Counted from the stretch's first letter, positions 26,530 to 37,372 are shown. The stretch is 64,000 nt of DNA from Ensifer adhaerens (GCF_002007205.1 NZ_LAZS01000014.1:248001-312000); one strand, 5' to 3'. Program-made: numbers and translations. Notes: generated from the letters alone by a model not told the origin.

Positions 26530-27255
26530 TCAGACGAAAAACTGCCCGCCATTGGCCGAAATCGTCGAGCCGGTGATGAAGCCGGCGTCGTCGGAGGCAA
26601 GGAACACCACGCAGCGGGCGATTTCCTCCGGCTCGCCGAGGCGGCCGACCGGGATCTGCGGGATGATACGTTCGTTCAGCACCTTCTCCGGCACCGCCCG
26701 CACCATCTCCGTGCCGATATAGCCCGGGCAGATGGCGTTGACGGTGATGCCCTTGGCGGCCCCTTCCTGGGCGAGCGCCTTGGTGAAGCCGAGATCGCCG
26801 GCCTTGGCCGCCGAATAGTTGGCCTGGCCCATCTGCCCCTTCTGACCGTTGATCGACGAGATGTTGATGACGCGGCCAAAACCGCGGTCGCGCATGGCCG
26901 ACCAGAGCGGATGCGTCATGTTGAAGAGACCGGTGAGGTTGGTGCCGATCACCTCGCCCCATTGTTCCGGCGTCATCTTGTGAAACATCGCATCGCGGGT
27001 AATGCCGGCATTGTTGACCAGCACCTCGACCGGGCCGAGATCGGCTTCGACCTTGGCAATACCGTCCGCACAGGCCTGGTAGCTGGAAACGTCCCACTTG
27101 TAGACCGGGATGCCGGTTTCCTGCTTGAAGGCCTGCGCCTTCTCGTCATTGCCGGCATAGTTGGCAGCCACCTTGTAGCCGGCATTCTTGAGTGCGATGG
27201 AAATTGCAGCGCCAATGCCGCGCGACCCACCCGTGACCAATGCTACCCTGCTCAT
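26530..27255 (-). CDS. phaB: Acetoacetyl-CoA reductase
   Basis: The 241-residue short-chain dehydrogenase has the NADPH-binding GGSRGIGAAISIAL and the catalytic Ser-Tyr-Lys set in INISSINGQKGQMGQANYSA (Ser, Tyr of YSAAK). It matches PhaB/PhbB, which reduces acetoacetyl-CoA to (R)-3-hydroxybutyryl-CoA for PHB synthesis. NNAGITRDAMFHKM and MVRAVPEKVL are conserved PhaB segments. GGGAGG lies before the ATG. A terminator follows. Upstream on the same strand are a small periplasmic protein gene and phaA. Confidence 0.96.
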   Translation of the reverse strand: MSRVALVTGGSRGIGAAISIALKNAGYKVAANYAGNDEKAQAFKQETGIPVYKWDVSSYQACADGIAKVEADLGPVEVLVNNAGITRDAMFHKMTPEQWGEVIGTNLTGLFNMTHPLWSAMRDRGFGRVINISSINGQKGQMGQANYSAAKAGDLGFTKALAQEGAAKGITVNAICPGYIGTEMVRAVPEKVLNERIIPQIPVGRLGEPEEIARCVVFLASDDAGFITGSTISANGGQFFV

Positions 27256-27272
27256 GCACGCCTCCCACTTGA

Positions 27273-27632
27273 TCAGTTCAGTTTTTCAAAGGCCTTCTTC
27301 ATCAGCTTTTCGCCGATCTGCTGTCCGTATTGCCCCGCGGCCGCCTGGAACTGCGGCGTCGAGAGCGCAGGCAATCCCACCTCGCACTTCTCCAGCGCGA
27401 GAACCATCATCACTGTGCTGAGCTGCTCCAACGACGTCTCCAGCGCTCGGCTGTCGTCGTTCAGGGCCGCAACCATGACATCCTTGAAAACGACCTCTTC
27501 ATCTAGGGTCGTATGTTCCAGCATGCACTGAACCAGCCGCGCCTCGTTAAGAGGCGCGGGATTGGCATGTGCGGAAACGATCGGCGAACCGGCCAGAAAG
27601 AGGGAAAACGGAACCCACCTGGCGCTGTTCAT
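27273..27632 (-). CDS. Small hypothetical periplasmic protein
   Basis: I do not recognise a family. The 119-residue reading from the ATG at 27632 begins MNSARWVPFSLFLAGSPIVS and ends the hydrophobic stretch at AHANPAP, a plausible signal peptide. The mature part has two Cys residues (LVQCMLE and LEKCEVG) that could form a disulfide, and a helical, Lys-rich C-terminus. It sits 17 nt from phaB and 13 nt from the phaA stop, in the same direction, so it fits in one operon. The frame opens 24 codons earlier inside phaA. The initiation signal is weak (GGCGG). Confidence 0.6.
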   Translation of the reverse strand: MNSARWVPFSLFLAGSPIVSAHANPAPLNEARLVQCMLEHTTLDEEVVFKDVMVAALNDDSRALETSLEQLSTVMMVLALEKCEVGLPALSTPQFQAAAGQYGQQIGEKLMKKAFEKLN

Positions 27633-27645
27633 GCCGCCAAACCGA

Positions 27646-28827
27646 TCAGAGCCGTTCGACGCACATGGCGACGCCCATGCCGCCGCCGATGCAGAGCGTT
27701 GCAAGCCCCTTGGAAACGCCGCGGCGCTTCATTTCGAAGAGCAGCGTGTTGAGCACGCGGGCGCCGGACGCGCCGATCGGATGGCCGATGGCGATGGCGC
27801 CGCCATTGACGTTGACGATCGACGGATCCCAGCCGAGATCCTTGTTGACGGCGCAGGCCTGGGCGGCGAAGGCCTCGTTGGCTTCGACCAGTTCGACGTC
27901 GCCGATCGCCCAGCCGGCTTTCGCCAGCGCCTTTCGCGAAGCCGGGATCGGGCCGGTGCCCATGACCTGCGGATCGACGCCGGCGGTTGCCCAGGACACG
28001 ATGCGGGCGAGCGGCTGGATGCCGCGCTTGGAGGCCTGCGCCTCGGTCATCAGCAGCGTGGCGGCGGCGCCGTCATTGAGGCCGGAGGCATTGCCGGCCG
28101 TCACCGTGCCTTCCTTGTCGAAGGCGGGACGCAGCTTCGTCATCTGGTCGAGCGTTGCGCCATGACGGATGTATTCGTCCTGGTCGACGGTGACGTCGCC
28201 CTTGCGGCCCTTGACGATGAAGGGAATGATCTCGTCGGCAAAACGCCCGGCCTTCTGGGCGGCTTCGGCCTTGTTCTGCGAGGCGAGCGCAAACGCATCC
28301 TGCTCCTCGCGGCTGAGCTGCCACTGGCGGGCGACGTTTTCGGCGGTGATCCCCATATGGTAGCCGTAGAAGGCGTCGGTCAGGCCATCCTTGATCATCG
28401 TGTCGATCATCTTGAAATCGCCCATCTTCACGCCGCCGCGAAGATGCGAGCAATGCGGCGCCATCGACATCGATTCCATGCCGCCGGCAACAATGATCTC
28501 CGCATCACCGGTTGCAATCTGCTGCATGCCGAGGGCCACGGCGCGAAGACCCGAACCGCAAAGCTGGTTCATGCCCCAGGCGGTCTTTTCCTGAGGAACG
28601 CCGGCCTTCATGGCGGCCTGGCGCGCCGGGTTCTGGCCCTCGCCTGCCTGCAGCACCTGGCCGAGGATCACCTCGTCGATCTCACCGGCTTCGACGCCTG
28701 CGCGCTCGAGCACACCCTTGATGACGGCGGCGCCGAGCTCGTGCGCCGGCGTATTGCCGAAGGCGCCGTTGAAGGATCCGACCGCGGTGCGGGCGGCGCT
28801 GGCGATCACGATGGAGGGATTGCTCAT
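27646..28827 (-). CDS. phaA: Acetyl-CoA acetyltransferase (beta-ketothiolase)
   Basis: The 393-residue thiolase carries the acyl-enzyme Cys in [15 protein letters not shown] (about Cys89), the [20 protein letters not shown] motif with His, and the second catalytic Cys in [13 protein letters not shown] near the C-terminus. It condenses two acetyl-CoA to acetoacetyl-CoA, the first step of PHB synthesis. The start at the ATG at 28827 gives the family N-terminus [19 protein letters not shown], with GAGGAAA upstream; the frame opens 85 codons earlier in the intergenic region. It is divergent from phaR. Confidence 0.96.
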   Translation of the reverse strand: MSNPSIVIASAARTAVGSFNGAFGNTPAHELGAAVIKGVLERAGVEAGEIDEVILGQVLQAGEGQNPARQAAMKAGVPQEKTAWGMNQLCGSGLRAVALGMQQIATGDAEIIVAGGMESMSMAPHCSHLRGGVKMGDFKMIDTMIKDGLTDAFYGYHMGITAENVARQWQLSREEQDAFALASQNKAEAAQKAGRFADEIIPFIVKGRKGDVTVDQDEYIRHGATLDQMTKLRPAFDKEGTVTAGNASGLNDGAAATLLMTEAQASKRGIQPLARIVSWATAGVDPQVMGTGPIPASRKALAKAGWAIGDVELVEANEAFAAQACAVNKDLGWDPSIVNVNGGAIAIGHPIGASGARVLNTLLFEMKRRGVSKGLATLCIGGGMGVAMCVERL

Positions 28828-28950
28828 GGGACGTTTCCTCAGTTTTTCGTGCCTAATGCCAGCAGACTGGCAAAGCGCGCGACGCAAGTCAAACGCCTTG
28901 ATGCAGTGCCACAAAAGCGTCACCTGAGACACAACCGCAAGATTTCGCAC

Positions 28951-28964
28951 TTGCGTCGCCGCAA
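28951..28964. promoter_or_regulatory. Inverted repeat TTGCG-TCGC-CGCAA, candidate PhaR operator
   Basis: TTGCG (28951-28955) and CGCAA (28960-28964) lie in the phaA-phaR intergenic region. PhaR proteins bind TGC/GCA-rich sites, so autoregulation through this site is plausible, but the fit is based on a short motif. Confidence 0.4.
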
Positions 28965-29050
28965 CGCACAAAGACATTGTCAGCGGCGCTCTTTTGCGGA
29001 TACTCTGAAAAACGCAATAAAGACGGGATGATGGGGGAGAGGAGACCCTG

Positions 29051-29629
29051 ATGGCGAAGCACGAAGGCCAGATCGTTATCAAAAAATATGCGAACCGGCG
29101 GCTCTACAACACCGGGACCAGCACCTATGTCACGCTCGACGACCTGGCTGTGATGGTGAAGAAGGGCGAGGACTTCATCGTCCAGGATGCCAAGTCCGGA
29201 GAGGACATCACCCATTCCGTGCTGACGCAGATCATCTTCGAGCAGGAGTCCAAGACCGGCAATACGCTGCTGCCGATCTCCTTCCTGCGCCAGTTGATCT
29301 CGTTCTACGGCGACCAGATGCAGATGGTGGTGCCGAGTTATCTCGAGCACTCGATGCAGGCTTTCACCGAGCAGCAGTCGCAGATGCGCGAGCAGATCAA
29401 CAAGGCTTTCGGCGACACGCCGCTCGGCAAGAACCTGCAGGTTCCGCTGCAACTTGTCGAAGAGCAGGTGCGCCGCAACACCGAGATGTTCCATCAGGCG
29501 ATGCAGATGTTCTCGCCCTTCATCACCGCCCCTCCGGTGAAGGAAACCAAGAAGGCCGAGGCCAAGGATATCGACGAACTCAAGGAGCAGCTGCGCGCGC
29601 TCCAGACCAAGCTCGACAATCTCGGCTGA
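29051..29629 (+). CDS. phaR: Polyhydroxyalkanoate synthesis repressor PhaR
   Basis: The 192-residue protein has the PHB/PHA accumulation regulator DNA-binding domain at the N-terminus ([20 protein letters not shown], residues about 8-27) and the PhaR PHB-granule associated domains following. KYxNRRLYxTxxSxYxTL is the family signature. It represses phasin and PHB genes and binds granules; in S. meliloti the homologue is called AniA. GGGAGAGGAG lies before the ATG. The C-terminus forms a coiled coil ([18 protein letters not shown]). Confidence 0.94.
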   Translation: MAKHEGQIVIKKYANRRLYNTGTSTYVTLDDLAVMVKKGEDFIVQDAKSGEDITHSVLTQIIFEQESKTGNTLLPISFLRQLISFYGDQMQMVVPSYLEHSMQAFTEQQSQMREQINKAFGDTPLGKNLQVPLQLVEEQVRRNTEMFHQAMQMFSPFITAPPVKETKKAEAKDIDELKEQLRALQTKLDNLG

Positions 29630-29724
29630 ACCAGGCCGCAGGCATCAGAGCGGGCGAAGTGCAAAGCTTCCGCCCGCGGCGCTCCGCTATGGAGTGCCGC
29701 CAATTCAGCAGCAGAGCGCCGGCC

Positions 29725-30126
29725 TCAAAGGCCGATCGATACGTCCCGGCCGGCCGAGCGCATCGACACGGCAAAGCCGGCGATGACGTCGATGAAGCTG
29801 ATGGTCATCAGGATGAAGAAGAGCTGCGTGGCCGCCGGTGCGAGCAGCAGGAATTCGATCAGGAAGACGATGAACAGGATCATCGACAGCAGATGATCCA
29901 TCAGCGTGCGACTGCTCGTCCGCGTCGCCTTCAAGAGTTCCACAAAAAGCAGCAGCAGGGCGCCGACGATCAGAAGGTCGCTGAAGCGCATCGTCCATGT
30001 CGCGCCAGACAGCATGGAGAGCGACACCATCTCGGCGTTCAGGCCGGCGAGGCCTCCGAACATTCCGATCATCGCGAGATTGTAGATTGCAAAAGGCAGG
30101 ATCAGCAGCGGGATGGCAGCAAGCAT
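29725..30126 (-). CDS. Hypothetical integral membrane protein
   Basis: No family was recognised. The 133-residue protein from the ATG at 30126 has about four hydrophobic segments (MLAAIPLLILPFAIYNLAMI; LLIVGALLLLFVELL; LLSMILFIVFLIEFLLLA; LFFILMTISFIDVIAGFAVS). AAGGAG lies 6 nt before this ATG; the earlier in-frame ATG at 30162 has none. It is convergent with phaR and lies downstream of rpmF, behind the rpmF terminator. Confidence 0.7.
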   Translation of the reverse strand: MLAAIPLLILPFAIYNLAMIGMFGGLAGLNAEMVSLSMLSGATWTMRFSDLLIVGALLLLFVELLKATRTSSRTLMDHLLSMILFIVFLIEFLLLAPAATQLFFILMTISFIDVIAGFAVSMRSAGRDVSIGL

Positions 30127-30218
30127 CAGAACTCCTTGACCATATTCATGCGGCGTCGTCATGCACGGGCGCCAGCGATAGCACGGCGTCCAAGCAAGAT
30201 CATGTCAGATGCAAAACA

Positions 30219-30243
30219 AAAGGGCCGGCAGAGCCAGCCCTTT
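30219..30243 (-). terminator. Rho-independent terminator of rpmF
   Basis: AAAGGGCCGGC (30219-30229) pairs with GCCAGCCCTTT (30233-30243), one mismatch, and on the minus strand the stem is followed by TGTTTTGC. It lies 25 nt after the rpmF stop. Confidence 0.75.
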
Positions 30244-30268
30244 GTAAATCGTCCGCGAATGGAAACGC

Positions 30269-30454
30269 TTATGCGTTTTCCTTCGGGGTCAGAACCTGGC
30301 GGCCGCGGTACATGCCGGTCTTCAGGTCGATGTGGTGCGGGCGACGCAGTTCGCCGGAGTTCTTGTCTTCGACGTAGGTCGGGGTCTTCAGAGCGTCAGC
30401 AGAACGGCGCATGCCACGCTTGGACGGGCTCGTTTTTCTTTTAGGTACAGCCAT
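30269..30454 (-). CDS. rpmF: 50S ribosomal protein L32
   Basis: The 61-residue protein starts [20 protein letters not shown], the invariant L32 N-terminus. The C-terminal half lacks the zinc-binding Cys pair, as is usual in alphaproteobacteria. The ATG at 30454 is preferred over the one at 30466 because GGAG lies 6 nt before it and the extra MENE is not conserved. Confidence 0.97.
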   Translation of the reverse strand: MAVPKRKTSPSKRGMRRSADALKTPTYVEDKNSGELRRPHHIDLKTGMYRGRQVLTPKENA

Positions 30455-30611
30455 TTCATTCTCCACTTATCGGGCAAACACTGTTCAGCAGCCGAAATGG
30501 CCGTGTTAAACAGATGTCAATCACGGAAATTTGGCGCGCTTATACATGGCCAACTGCTGTTTGACCAGTCCCCAGTCGCAAATTTTCGACTCAGGCTCGG
30601 GGCACGCCGAT

Positions 30612-31259
30612 TCAGATCTCGTCCTCGAGAACGATCCAGGGTTCTGCGCGGGCGGCTTCTTCCCATTTCCGGAAGGCGGGAAGCGCCTTGACGCGCTCCA
30701 TGTAGCCGAGCGTCCCGGGATCCGCAACGAGATCATAGGCGTCAAAGCGGTTGACCACAGGCGCGTACATCGCATCGGCCGCGCTGAAGGCGCCAAACAG
30801 GAACGGGCCACCGGATTGGGCGAGTGCCTCCTTCCAGATCTGCTCGATGCGGGCGACGTCGGCGCGAACGGCGGCATCCGCCTCAAGGGCTCGCTTCTCC
30901 CGGCGGACGTTCATCGGACAGGCCCCACGCAGGGCACGGAACCCGGAAAGCATCTCCATCGAATAGCTGCGCGCCCTGGCACGAGCCAGGCGATCGGCGG
31001 GCCAGAGCCCGGCGTCGGGATAAAGCTCGGCAACATATTCGATGATCGCCAGCGATTCCCAGACGAGCATGTCGCCATGGCGCAGCAGCGGCACCTTTCC
31101 GGTCGGCGAGACCACGCGGATATCGGGATTGCCGGCGGCGAAATCGAACGGGATGACCACATCCTCGAAGTCGATGCCGGCCGCCGTCATCGCTATCCAC
31201 GGCCGCATCGACCAGGACGAATAGTTCTTGTTGCCGACGTAAAGGGTAAGTCCGGTCAT
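30612..31259 (-). CDS. Glutathione S-transferase family protein
   Basis: The 215-residue protein has a thioredoxin-like N-terminal domain: LTLYVGNKNYSSWSMRPWIA, with SSWSMR as the Ser-containing active-site region, and VSPTGKVPLLRHGDMLVWES (cis-Pro and glutathione-binding E/S). The all-helical C-domain ends FGAFSAADAMYAPVVNRF. It resembles the Ser-type bacterial GSTs. The substrate is unknown. AAGGAA precedes the ATG. It lies upstream of nothing in its operon, following a DUF1868 gene 15 nt away. Confidence 0.88.
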   Translation of the reverse strand: MTGLTLYVGNKNYSSWSMRPWIAMTAAGIDFEDVVIPFDFAAGNPDIRVVSPTGKVPLLRHGDMLVWESLAIIEYVAELYPDAGLWPADRLARARARSYSMEMLSGFRALRGACPMNVRREKRALEADAAVRADVARIEQIWKEALAQSGGPFLFGAFSAADAMYAPVVNRFDAYDLVADPGTLGYMERVKALPAFRKWEEAARAEPWIVLEDEI

Positions 31260-31274
31260 TTCCGTTCCTTGGTT

Positions 31275-31991
31275 TTAAGGTCTGTCCGAGAAAACGATCA
31301 GTTCCTCGAAGTGGTTCATGTCCTCGAACGAGCAGAAGGCCGGCGGATCGAGCTCGATTACCGGCGCCTGCTCCGAAAGAAAGGCAAGCTGCTCGTCCAA
31401 CATCTCCTGCCAGCGCGGCAGCGCCGCATCGTCGAGCCAGTCGACGACATAGGCATAGGTGATGTGGAACGCGTAGTCGTCGTGGTCAGGGTGGCGGTAG
31501 CCGAAGGCGTCGGCGAAAGCTTCGCGCCAGGCCTTGAGGCAAGCACGATCGGCCGCGGTATCGCCTTCGAGCGCGAGACCGGTCGGAGTGATCTCGGTCA
31601 CCCGCGCCCGGAACGGCTGCAGGGGCGCAAAGTGCCTGAGCCGCGCGCAGTAATGCTCGGTCATCGCGTCGATCGACGTGTCGAGGGGCATATCAGCCGG
31701 CCAGAAGGGCAGCCTGCGGCGATGTTCGATGATGCCCTGGAAGATGGTCATGTGCAGGCTGGAAGGATCGGTAAAGGCAAACTGCCCCGCCTCGGGCATC
31801 GCCATCAACCGGTCGCGGACCGCAAGCACGGCGGCCTCGGACGATGATCCCGCGGTAACGTGCGAAACGACCGTGTTGCCCGGTTCTAAAAGGAAACGGC
31901 CATCGGTGTTGTAGCGCGTTCCGAGATGTCTCGGCGGAGCATCGTTGGCGCTGCGGCCAAAGGCGAGGAGCGAAGGGGAAATCAAGGTCAT
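31275..31991 (-). CDS. DUF1868 / 2H phosphoesterase-like protein
   Basis: The 238-residue protein carries two HxTx-type motifs, SSLHMTIFQGI (about residues 77-87) and YAFHITYAYVVDW (about 174-186). A pair of such motifs defines the 2H phosphoesterase superfamily, which acts on 2',3'-cyclic phosphates or RNA ligation products. The domain as a whole resembles DUF1868, with no proven activity. The ATG at 31991 is chosen; the frame opens 29 codons earlier, with a Cys-rich extension not like the family. The gene is followed 15 nt later by the GST gene. Confidence 0.72.
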   Translation of the reverse strand: MTLISPSLLAFGRSANDAPPRHLGTRYNTDGRFLLEPGNTVVSHVTAGSSSEAAVLAVRDRLMAMPEAGQFAFTDPSSLHMTIFQGIIEHRRRLPFWPADMPLDTSIDAMTEHYCARLRHFAPLQPFRARVTEITPTGLALEGDTAADRACLKAWREAFADAFGYRHPDHDDYAFHITYAYVVDWLDDAALPRWQEMLDEQLAFLSEQAPVIELDPPAFCSFEDMNHFEELIVFSDRP

Positions 31992-32093
31992 GGAGCGATC
32001 GGGCCTTTTGCATGGAGAGAGGCCCAGATGGCAGAACTCTACTACGCGAACATGACATCGCCCGACGAGCGCATCCAATGAAAAGGTCTGATC

Positions 32094-32867
32094 CTAGTTA
32101 TAAAGGCAGGTGATGTAACCGCCGGAACGGCTGGCGCGGCGTTCGATCAGGTTCGCCAGGCGCTTGAGCCCGCGGCCGGGTTTGCCGGCGTTGCGCTCCT
32201 TCGGATTGGGCAGGGACACCGCAAGCAGGGCTGCCTGACGGCGCGACAGCTTGGCGGCGGAAACTCCGAAATGATGGCGGGCGGCCGCCTCGATACCATA
32301 GATCCCGTCGCCCCATTCGGCGACGTTCAGGTAGATCTCCATCATCCGCCGCTTGCTCCAGGCGAAATCGGCGGCGACAGCCAGCGGCAGTTCCATGCCC
32401 TTGCGCAGGAAAGAACGGCCGTTCCAGAGATAGAGGTTCTTGACCGTCTGCATCGGAATGGTGCTGGCGCCGCGGGTCGATTCCCCCTCGAGCGCATCCT
32501 CGACGACGCCGCGCATCTGCCCCCAGTCGACACCGTCATGGGCGCAGAACTGGCCATCCTCCGACATCATCACCGATTGGACGAGCACCGGCGAGATGTT
32601 CTCGAAATCGACCCATTGGCGGTCGTAGCCGCGCAACAGCACGAGGTCGCGCAGCATCAGCGTCGAGACCGGGTGGATGAATTCGACGAGATAGAGAACG
32701 ATCAGTGCGTAGGGAAGGACGAGAAAGCCCAGGACGGCCAGGATGATCTGGCGGCGTCGCGTGCGCAATGTCCGGCGAAGCGAAGACCAGCGACTGGAAG
32801 GCACTTCGCCCTCCTCGCGCGCTTCCGGAACGACGTTCGCGGCCTGACTGTTCACCTCGCTGTCCAT
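32094..32867 (-). CDS. mtgA: Monofunctional biosynthetic peptidoglycan transglycosylase
   Basis: The 257-residue protein has a basic cytoplasmic N-terminus, one membrane anchor ([20 protein letters not shown], about 40-60) and a GT51 domain with [18 protein letters not shown] (catalytic Glu and Asp of ExxFxxHxG) and [16 protein letters not shown]. It polymerises lipid II into glycan chains in the inner membrane. Length is normal. It often neighbours rpmF in rhizobia, as here. Confidence 0.94.
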   Translation of the reverse strand: MDSEVNSQAANVVPEAREEGEVPSSRWSSLRRTLRTRRRQIILAVLGFLVLPYALIVLYLVEFIHPVSTLMLRDLVLLRGYDRQWVDFENISPVLVQSVMMSEDGQFCAHDGVDWGQMRGVVEDALEGESTRGASTIPMQTVKNLYLWNGRSFLRKGMELPLAVAADFAWSKRRMMEIYLNVAEWGDGIYGIEAAARHHFGVSAAKLSRRQAALLAVSLPNPKERNAGKPGRGLKRLANLIERRASRSGGYITCLYN

Positions 32868-33012
32868 CCGCTTCTCTTAGTGCATGCGCCGGCAGAGTTG
32901 AACGGGCTTTCTGGCAAAAGGCAAGGCGCGGAGAAGGCTGTCCCAGGGAAAGCACGCGGCTGCGACACGAATCCCCGTTGAAAGCCCTCTTCGCCCATGC
33001 CAAAGAGCGCGC

Positions 33013-33927
33013 ATGAGCCAGGACACATCGCCCTTTACCCGCCGCCTCGCCAGCAATACCCGCGCCGTCGGAGCTCTGCTGGAGCGCCTGCTCGGCTTGA
33101 CGACGGAGGCGGGCGAGATCGCCCGGCCGGCAAACCTGCTTGGCGCCATGCGGCACGGTGTGCTGAACGGCGGCAAGCGCCTGCGGCCCTTCCTGGTGAT
33201 CGAATGCGCCGATCTACTCGGCGGCAACGGCGACGCTGCCTTGCGCGTCGGCGCAGCGCTCGAATGCGTGCATTGCTATTCGCTCGTTCACGACGACCTG
33301 CCGGCGATGGACGACGACGACATGCGCCGCGGCCAGCCGACCGTGCACAAGGCCTTCGACGAGGCAACGGCGATCCTCGCCGGCGACAGCCTGCTGACTT
33401 TCGCCTTCGACATCATCGCCGCACCGGAGACATCGCTTTCGGATGCGCAGAAGGTAGAACTGGTCCTGGCGCTTGGACGCGCCGCCGGTCACGGCGGCAT
33501 GGCCGGCGGACAGGCGCTCGATCTTGCGGCCGAAAAGTCGCCGCCGGACGAGGCCGGGATCGTGACGCTGCAGGCGATGAAAACGGGTGCGCTCATCCGC
33601 TTTGCCTGCGAGGCCGGCGCCATCGTCGCCGGCGCTTCCGGGGACGAGCGCGCACGGCTTCGCGCCTTCGGCGAAAAGATCGGCCTTGCCTTCCAGCTCG
33701 CCGACGACCTGCTCGACCTTACCGCCGATGCCAAGACCATGGGCAAGGCGACCGGCAAGGACGCCGCCCGCGGCAAGGGCACGCTCGTCGCGCTGCATGG
33801 CCAAGCCTGGGCGGAGGAGCGACTGGAGCAATTGGTCGCGGAAGCCGAAGCGCTGCTTACGCCCTATGGCGAGCGCTCGGCCATACTCGTCGAAACTGCC
33901 CGCTTCATCGCCAACCGCAGGAGCTAG
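33013..33927 (+). CDS. ispA: Polyprenyl synthetase (farnesyl/geranylgeranyl diphosphate synthase)
   Basis: The 304-residue protein has the first Asp-rich motif [20 protein letters not shown] (DDxxxxD form) at about 95-114 and the second [10 protein letters not shown] at about 230-239. It condenses DMAPP/IPP to C15 or C20 chains for ubiquinone, undecaprenyl and other isoprenoids. The DDxxxxD spacing and length match the IspA group; the chain length cannot be read with certainty. It lies near ispG, another isoprenoid gene 2 kb away. Confidence 0.88.
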   Translation: MSQDTSPFTRRLASNTRAVGALLERLLGLTTEAGEIARPANLLGAMRHGVLNGGKRLRPFLVIECADLLGGNGDAALRVGAALECVHCYSLVHDDLPAMDDDDMRRGQPTVHKAFDEATAILAGDSLLTFAFDIIAAPETSLSDAQKVELVLALGRAAGHGGMAGGQALDLAAEKSPPDEAGIVTLQAMKTGALIRFACEAGAIVAGASGDERARLRAFGEKIGLAFQLADDLLDLTADAKTMGKATGKDAARGKGTLVALHGQAWAEERLEQLVAEAEALLTPYGERSAILVETARFIANRRS

Positions 33928-33931
33928 GTTC

Positions 33932-34987
33932 ATGAGCAAGTACTGGTCGCCGATCGTCTCCAAGCTGAAGCCCTATGTACCGGGCGAACAGCCGCGCATC
34001 GCAAACCTGGTGAAGCTCAACACCAACGAATGCCCCTACGGCCCCTCCGAGAAGGTGTTGAACGCGATCCGCGCGGCGGCAAGCGACGACCTTAGGCTCT
34101 ATCCCGACCCGCTGGCGCTGAAGCTTCGCCAGGCGATTGCCGCACGCCATGGCGTGACCGCCGAAGAAGTCTTCGTCGGCAACGGCTCCGACGAGGTGCT
34201 GGCACACATCTTCGCCGGCCTGCTCAAGCACGACGCGCCGCTGCTCTATCCGGATATTTCCTACAGCTTCTATTCGACCTACGCGCGGCTCTTCGAGATC
34301 GATACGGTCGAGATCCCGCTCAACGATCGCTTCGAGATCGATCTCGCCGACTACGACCGCCCCTCCGGCGCGATCATCCTGCCAAATCCCAACGCTCCGA
34401 CCGGCATCGCTTTGCCGCTCGTCGCCATCGAACGCCTGGTCGCGAGCCATCCCGACCAGCCCGTCGTCATCGACGAGGCCTATGTCGATTTCGGCGGGCA
34501 GTCGGCGGCAGAACTCGTTTCGAAGTACGAGAACCTGCTGGTCGTCCAGACCTTCTCCAAGTCGCGTGCGCTTGCGGGCTTGCGCGTCGGCTTCGCCATC
34601 GGCCAACGCCCGCTGATCGAGGCGCTGGAACGGGTGAAGGACAGCTTCAATTCCTATCCGCTCGGCCGGCCGGCCCAGGCCGGCGCCGTCGCCGCAATCG
34701 AGGACGAGGCCTGGTTCGAGGAAACCCGCGCCAGGATCATCGCCTCGCGTCAACGGCTCACCGCCGATCTGGCCACGCGCGGCTTCGAGGTTCTGCCATC
34801 AGGGGCCAATTTCGTCTTTGCCCGCCATCCTGGCCATAGTGGCGAAACGCTGATGAAGGCGCTGCGCGAGCGCGCCGTGCTCGTGCGCCATTTCGCCAAG
34901 CCGCGCATCGGCGATTTCCTGCGCATCACCATCGGCACCGATGCCGAATGCGCGCGCCTGATCGAGGCGCTCGACGAGATCTTCTAA
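33932..34987 (+). CDS. hisC: Histidinol-phosphate aminotransferase
   Basis: The 351-residue class I/II aminotransferase has [20 protein letters not shown] (N-terminal HisC motif), [20 protein letters not shown] and the PLP lysine in [18 protein letters not shown]. It makes histidinol phosphate in histidine synthesis and can act on aromatic amino acids in some bacteria. Rhizobia often have more than one hisC. The ATG at 33932 starts 4 nt after ispA with AGGAG upstream, so the two genes are cotranscribed. The frame is open far into ispA, but that part is out of frame with it. Confidence 0.93.
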   Translation: MSKYWSPIVSKLKPYVPGEQPRIANLVKLNTNECPYGPSEKVLNAIRAAASDDLRLYPDPLALKLRQAIAARHGVTAEEVFVGNGSDEVLAHIFAGLLKHDAPLLYPDISYSFYSTYARLFEIDTVEIPLNDRFEIDLADYDRPSGAIILPNPNAPTGIALPLVAIERLVASHPDQPVVIDEAYVDFGGQSAAELVSKYENLLVVQTFSKSRALAGLRVGFAIGQRPLIEALERVKDSFNSYPLGRPAQAGAVAAIEDEAWFEETRARIIASRQRLTADLATRGFEVLPSGANFVFARHPGHSGETLMKALRERAVLVRHFAKPRIGDFLRITIGTDAECARLIEALDEIF

Positions 34988-35069
34988 GTTGTCTCGGTGA
35001 CATTTTCGCCGTTTCAAACAGGCGATGGACTGATCTAGCCTCCGGCAACCGAGCCGGAGCTTTTCTCGC

Positions 35070-35711
35070 ATGTTCGACCTGACGCCCTATCTGCCGCAGC
35101 TACTCATTGCCTGGACCGCCTATCTGATCGCGACCGCATCGCCGGGACCGGCGATCCTGGCGATCATCACCACCTCGGTCAGTCAGGGACGAAAGGCGGG
35201 CCTGGCGCTTGCCCTCGGGGTGCTGACGGGAAGCTACACCTGGGCGATGCTGACGGCCTCCGGCCTCTCGGCGCTGATCCGCGCCTATGGCCACGCGATC
35301 ATCGCCTTGAAGATCGCCGGCGCCTGCTATCTCTTCTGGCTCGCCTACAACGCGCTGCGCGCCGCCATGCGCAGCGACGAAAGCGCGATCGTGCCGACGG
35401 CTAAGGTGCAGACGACGCTGAAGCGGCTCTATCTCAAGGGGCTCGGCATCCACCTGACCAACCCCAAGGCGATCTTTTCCTGGATCATGCTGGTTTCGCT
35501 CGGCATGCCCGAGGGGGCGCCCGTCGGCGTTACCGCGACCTTCATCGGCGGCTGCATGGCGATAGGCCTGATGACCTTCTGCGGCTTTGCGATCGTCTTC
35601 TCGATGACGCCGGTGCACCGCGCCTATCTGAAGTCCAGGCGGCTGATCGAGAGCCTGATGGCCGGCTTCTTCGCCTTTGCCGGCTTCAAGCTGCTGACGT
35701 CGCGGCTTTAG
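35070..35711 (+). CDS. LysE family exporter
   Basis: The 213-residue membrane protein has YLIATASPGPAILAIITTSV (family ASPGPxxL motif), GLGIHLTNPKAIFSWIMLVS (second conserved loop) and six hydrophobic segments. Amino acid export is likely; the substrate is unknown. GGAG lies 11 nt before the ATG. It is convergent with ispG, with 18 nt between the stops. Confidence 0.88.
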   Translation: MFDLTPYLPQLLIAWTAYLIATASPGPAILAIITTSVSQGRKAGLALALGVLTGSYTWAMLTASGLSALIRAYGHAIIALKIAGACYLFWLAYNALRAAMRSDESAIVPTAKVQTTLKRLYLKGLGIHLTNPKAIFSWIMLVSLGMPEGAPVGVTATFIGGCMAIGLMTFCGFAIVFSMTPVHRAYLKSRRLIESLMAGFFAFAGFKLLTSRL

Positions 35712-35729
35712 ATCCGACGACGCCCGACC

Positions 35730-36983
<1,254 letters not shown>

Positions 36984-37150
36984 GAAGGCCTCTTCGTGGG
37001 TCACTAAGCAGGGCGAGAATGCGGGCAAAACCCACATGGACTTCCTCATCTCACCCTGGCTATTTGCCCATCAGGTGGATGAGGAAAGCCTGATTGTCAA
37101 CGGCGACATCATGCCCTGACGGCGATTTGATGGCGGCCTTAGGCGCGAGG
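36984..37150. other. Upstream region of ispG
   Basis: About 170 bp between the ispG start and the second RIME-like element. No gene is supported; the ispG promoter should be here. Confidence 0.4.
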
Positions 37151-37326
37151 GCCCCTCATCCCGCTGCCGCGACCTTCTCCCCGCCAGCGGGGAGAAGGAG
37201 AATGTCGCATCCTCGTAGCCCCGATCTATAGCGTGCGCCAAGCTTGGGAGGAGAGTTCGAAGCGCGCCGCGTGTTTCCTTCTCCCCGCCTGCGGGGAGAA
37301 GGTGGCCGGCAGGCCGGATGAGGGGC
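37151..37326. repeat. RIME-like intergenic repeat (176 bp, degenerate ends)
   Basis: It starts GCCCCTCATCCCGCTGCC and ends with an imperfect reverse complement (GGCCGGATGAGGGGC). Each end contains a CTTCTCCCC...GGGGAGAAG hairpin; at the left it is a perfect 10-bp stem CCTTCTCCCC / GGGGAGAAGG. It shares ends and core with the element at 6588-6807 but is 44 bp shorter and less symmetrical. It lies between ispG and the MFS gene. Confidence 0.82.
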
Positions 37327-37372
37327 GCTTGTGGCCTGCGCAGAACACGCCCGTCCGTGGCTCAATAGATCA

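Noticed and set aside
25908-26600. A 230-codon minus-strand frame in the helicase-phaB gap
   Set aside because: It starts inside phaB, crosses the phaB terminator and has no ribosome-binding site or family resemblance.
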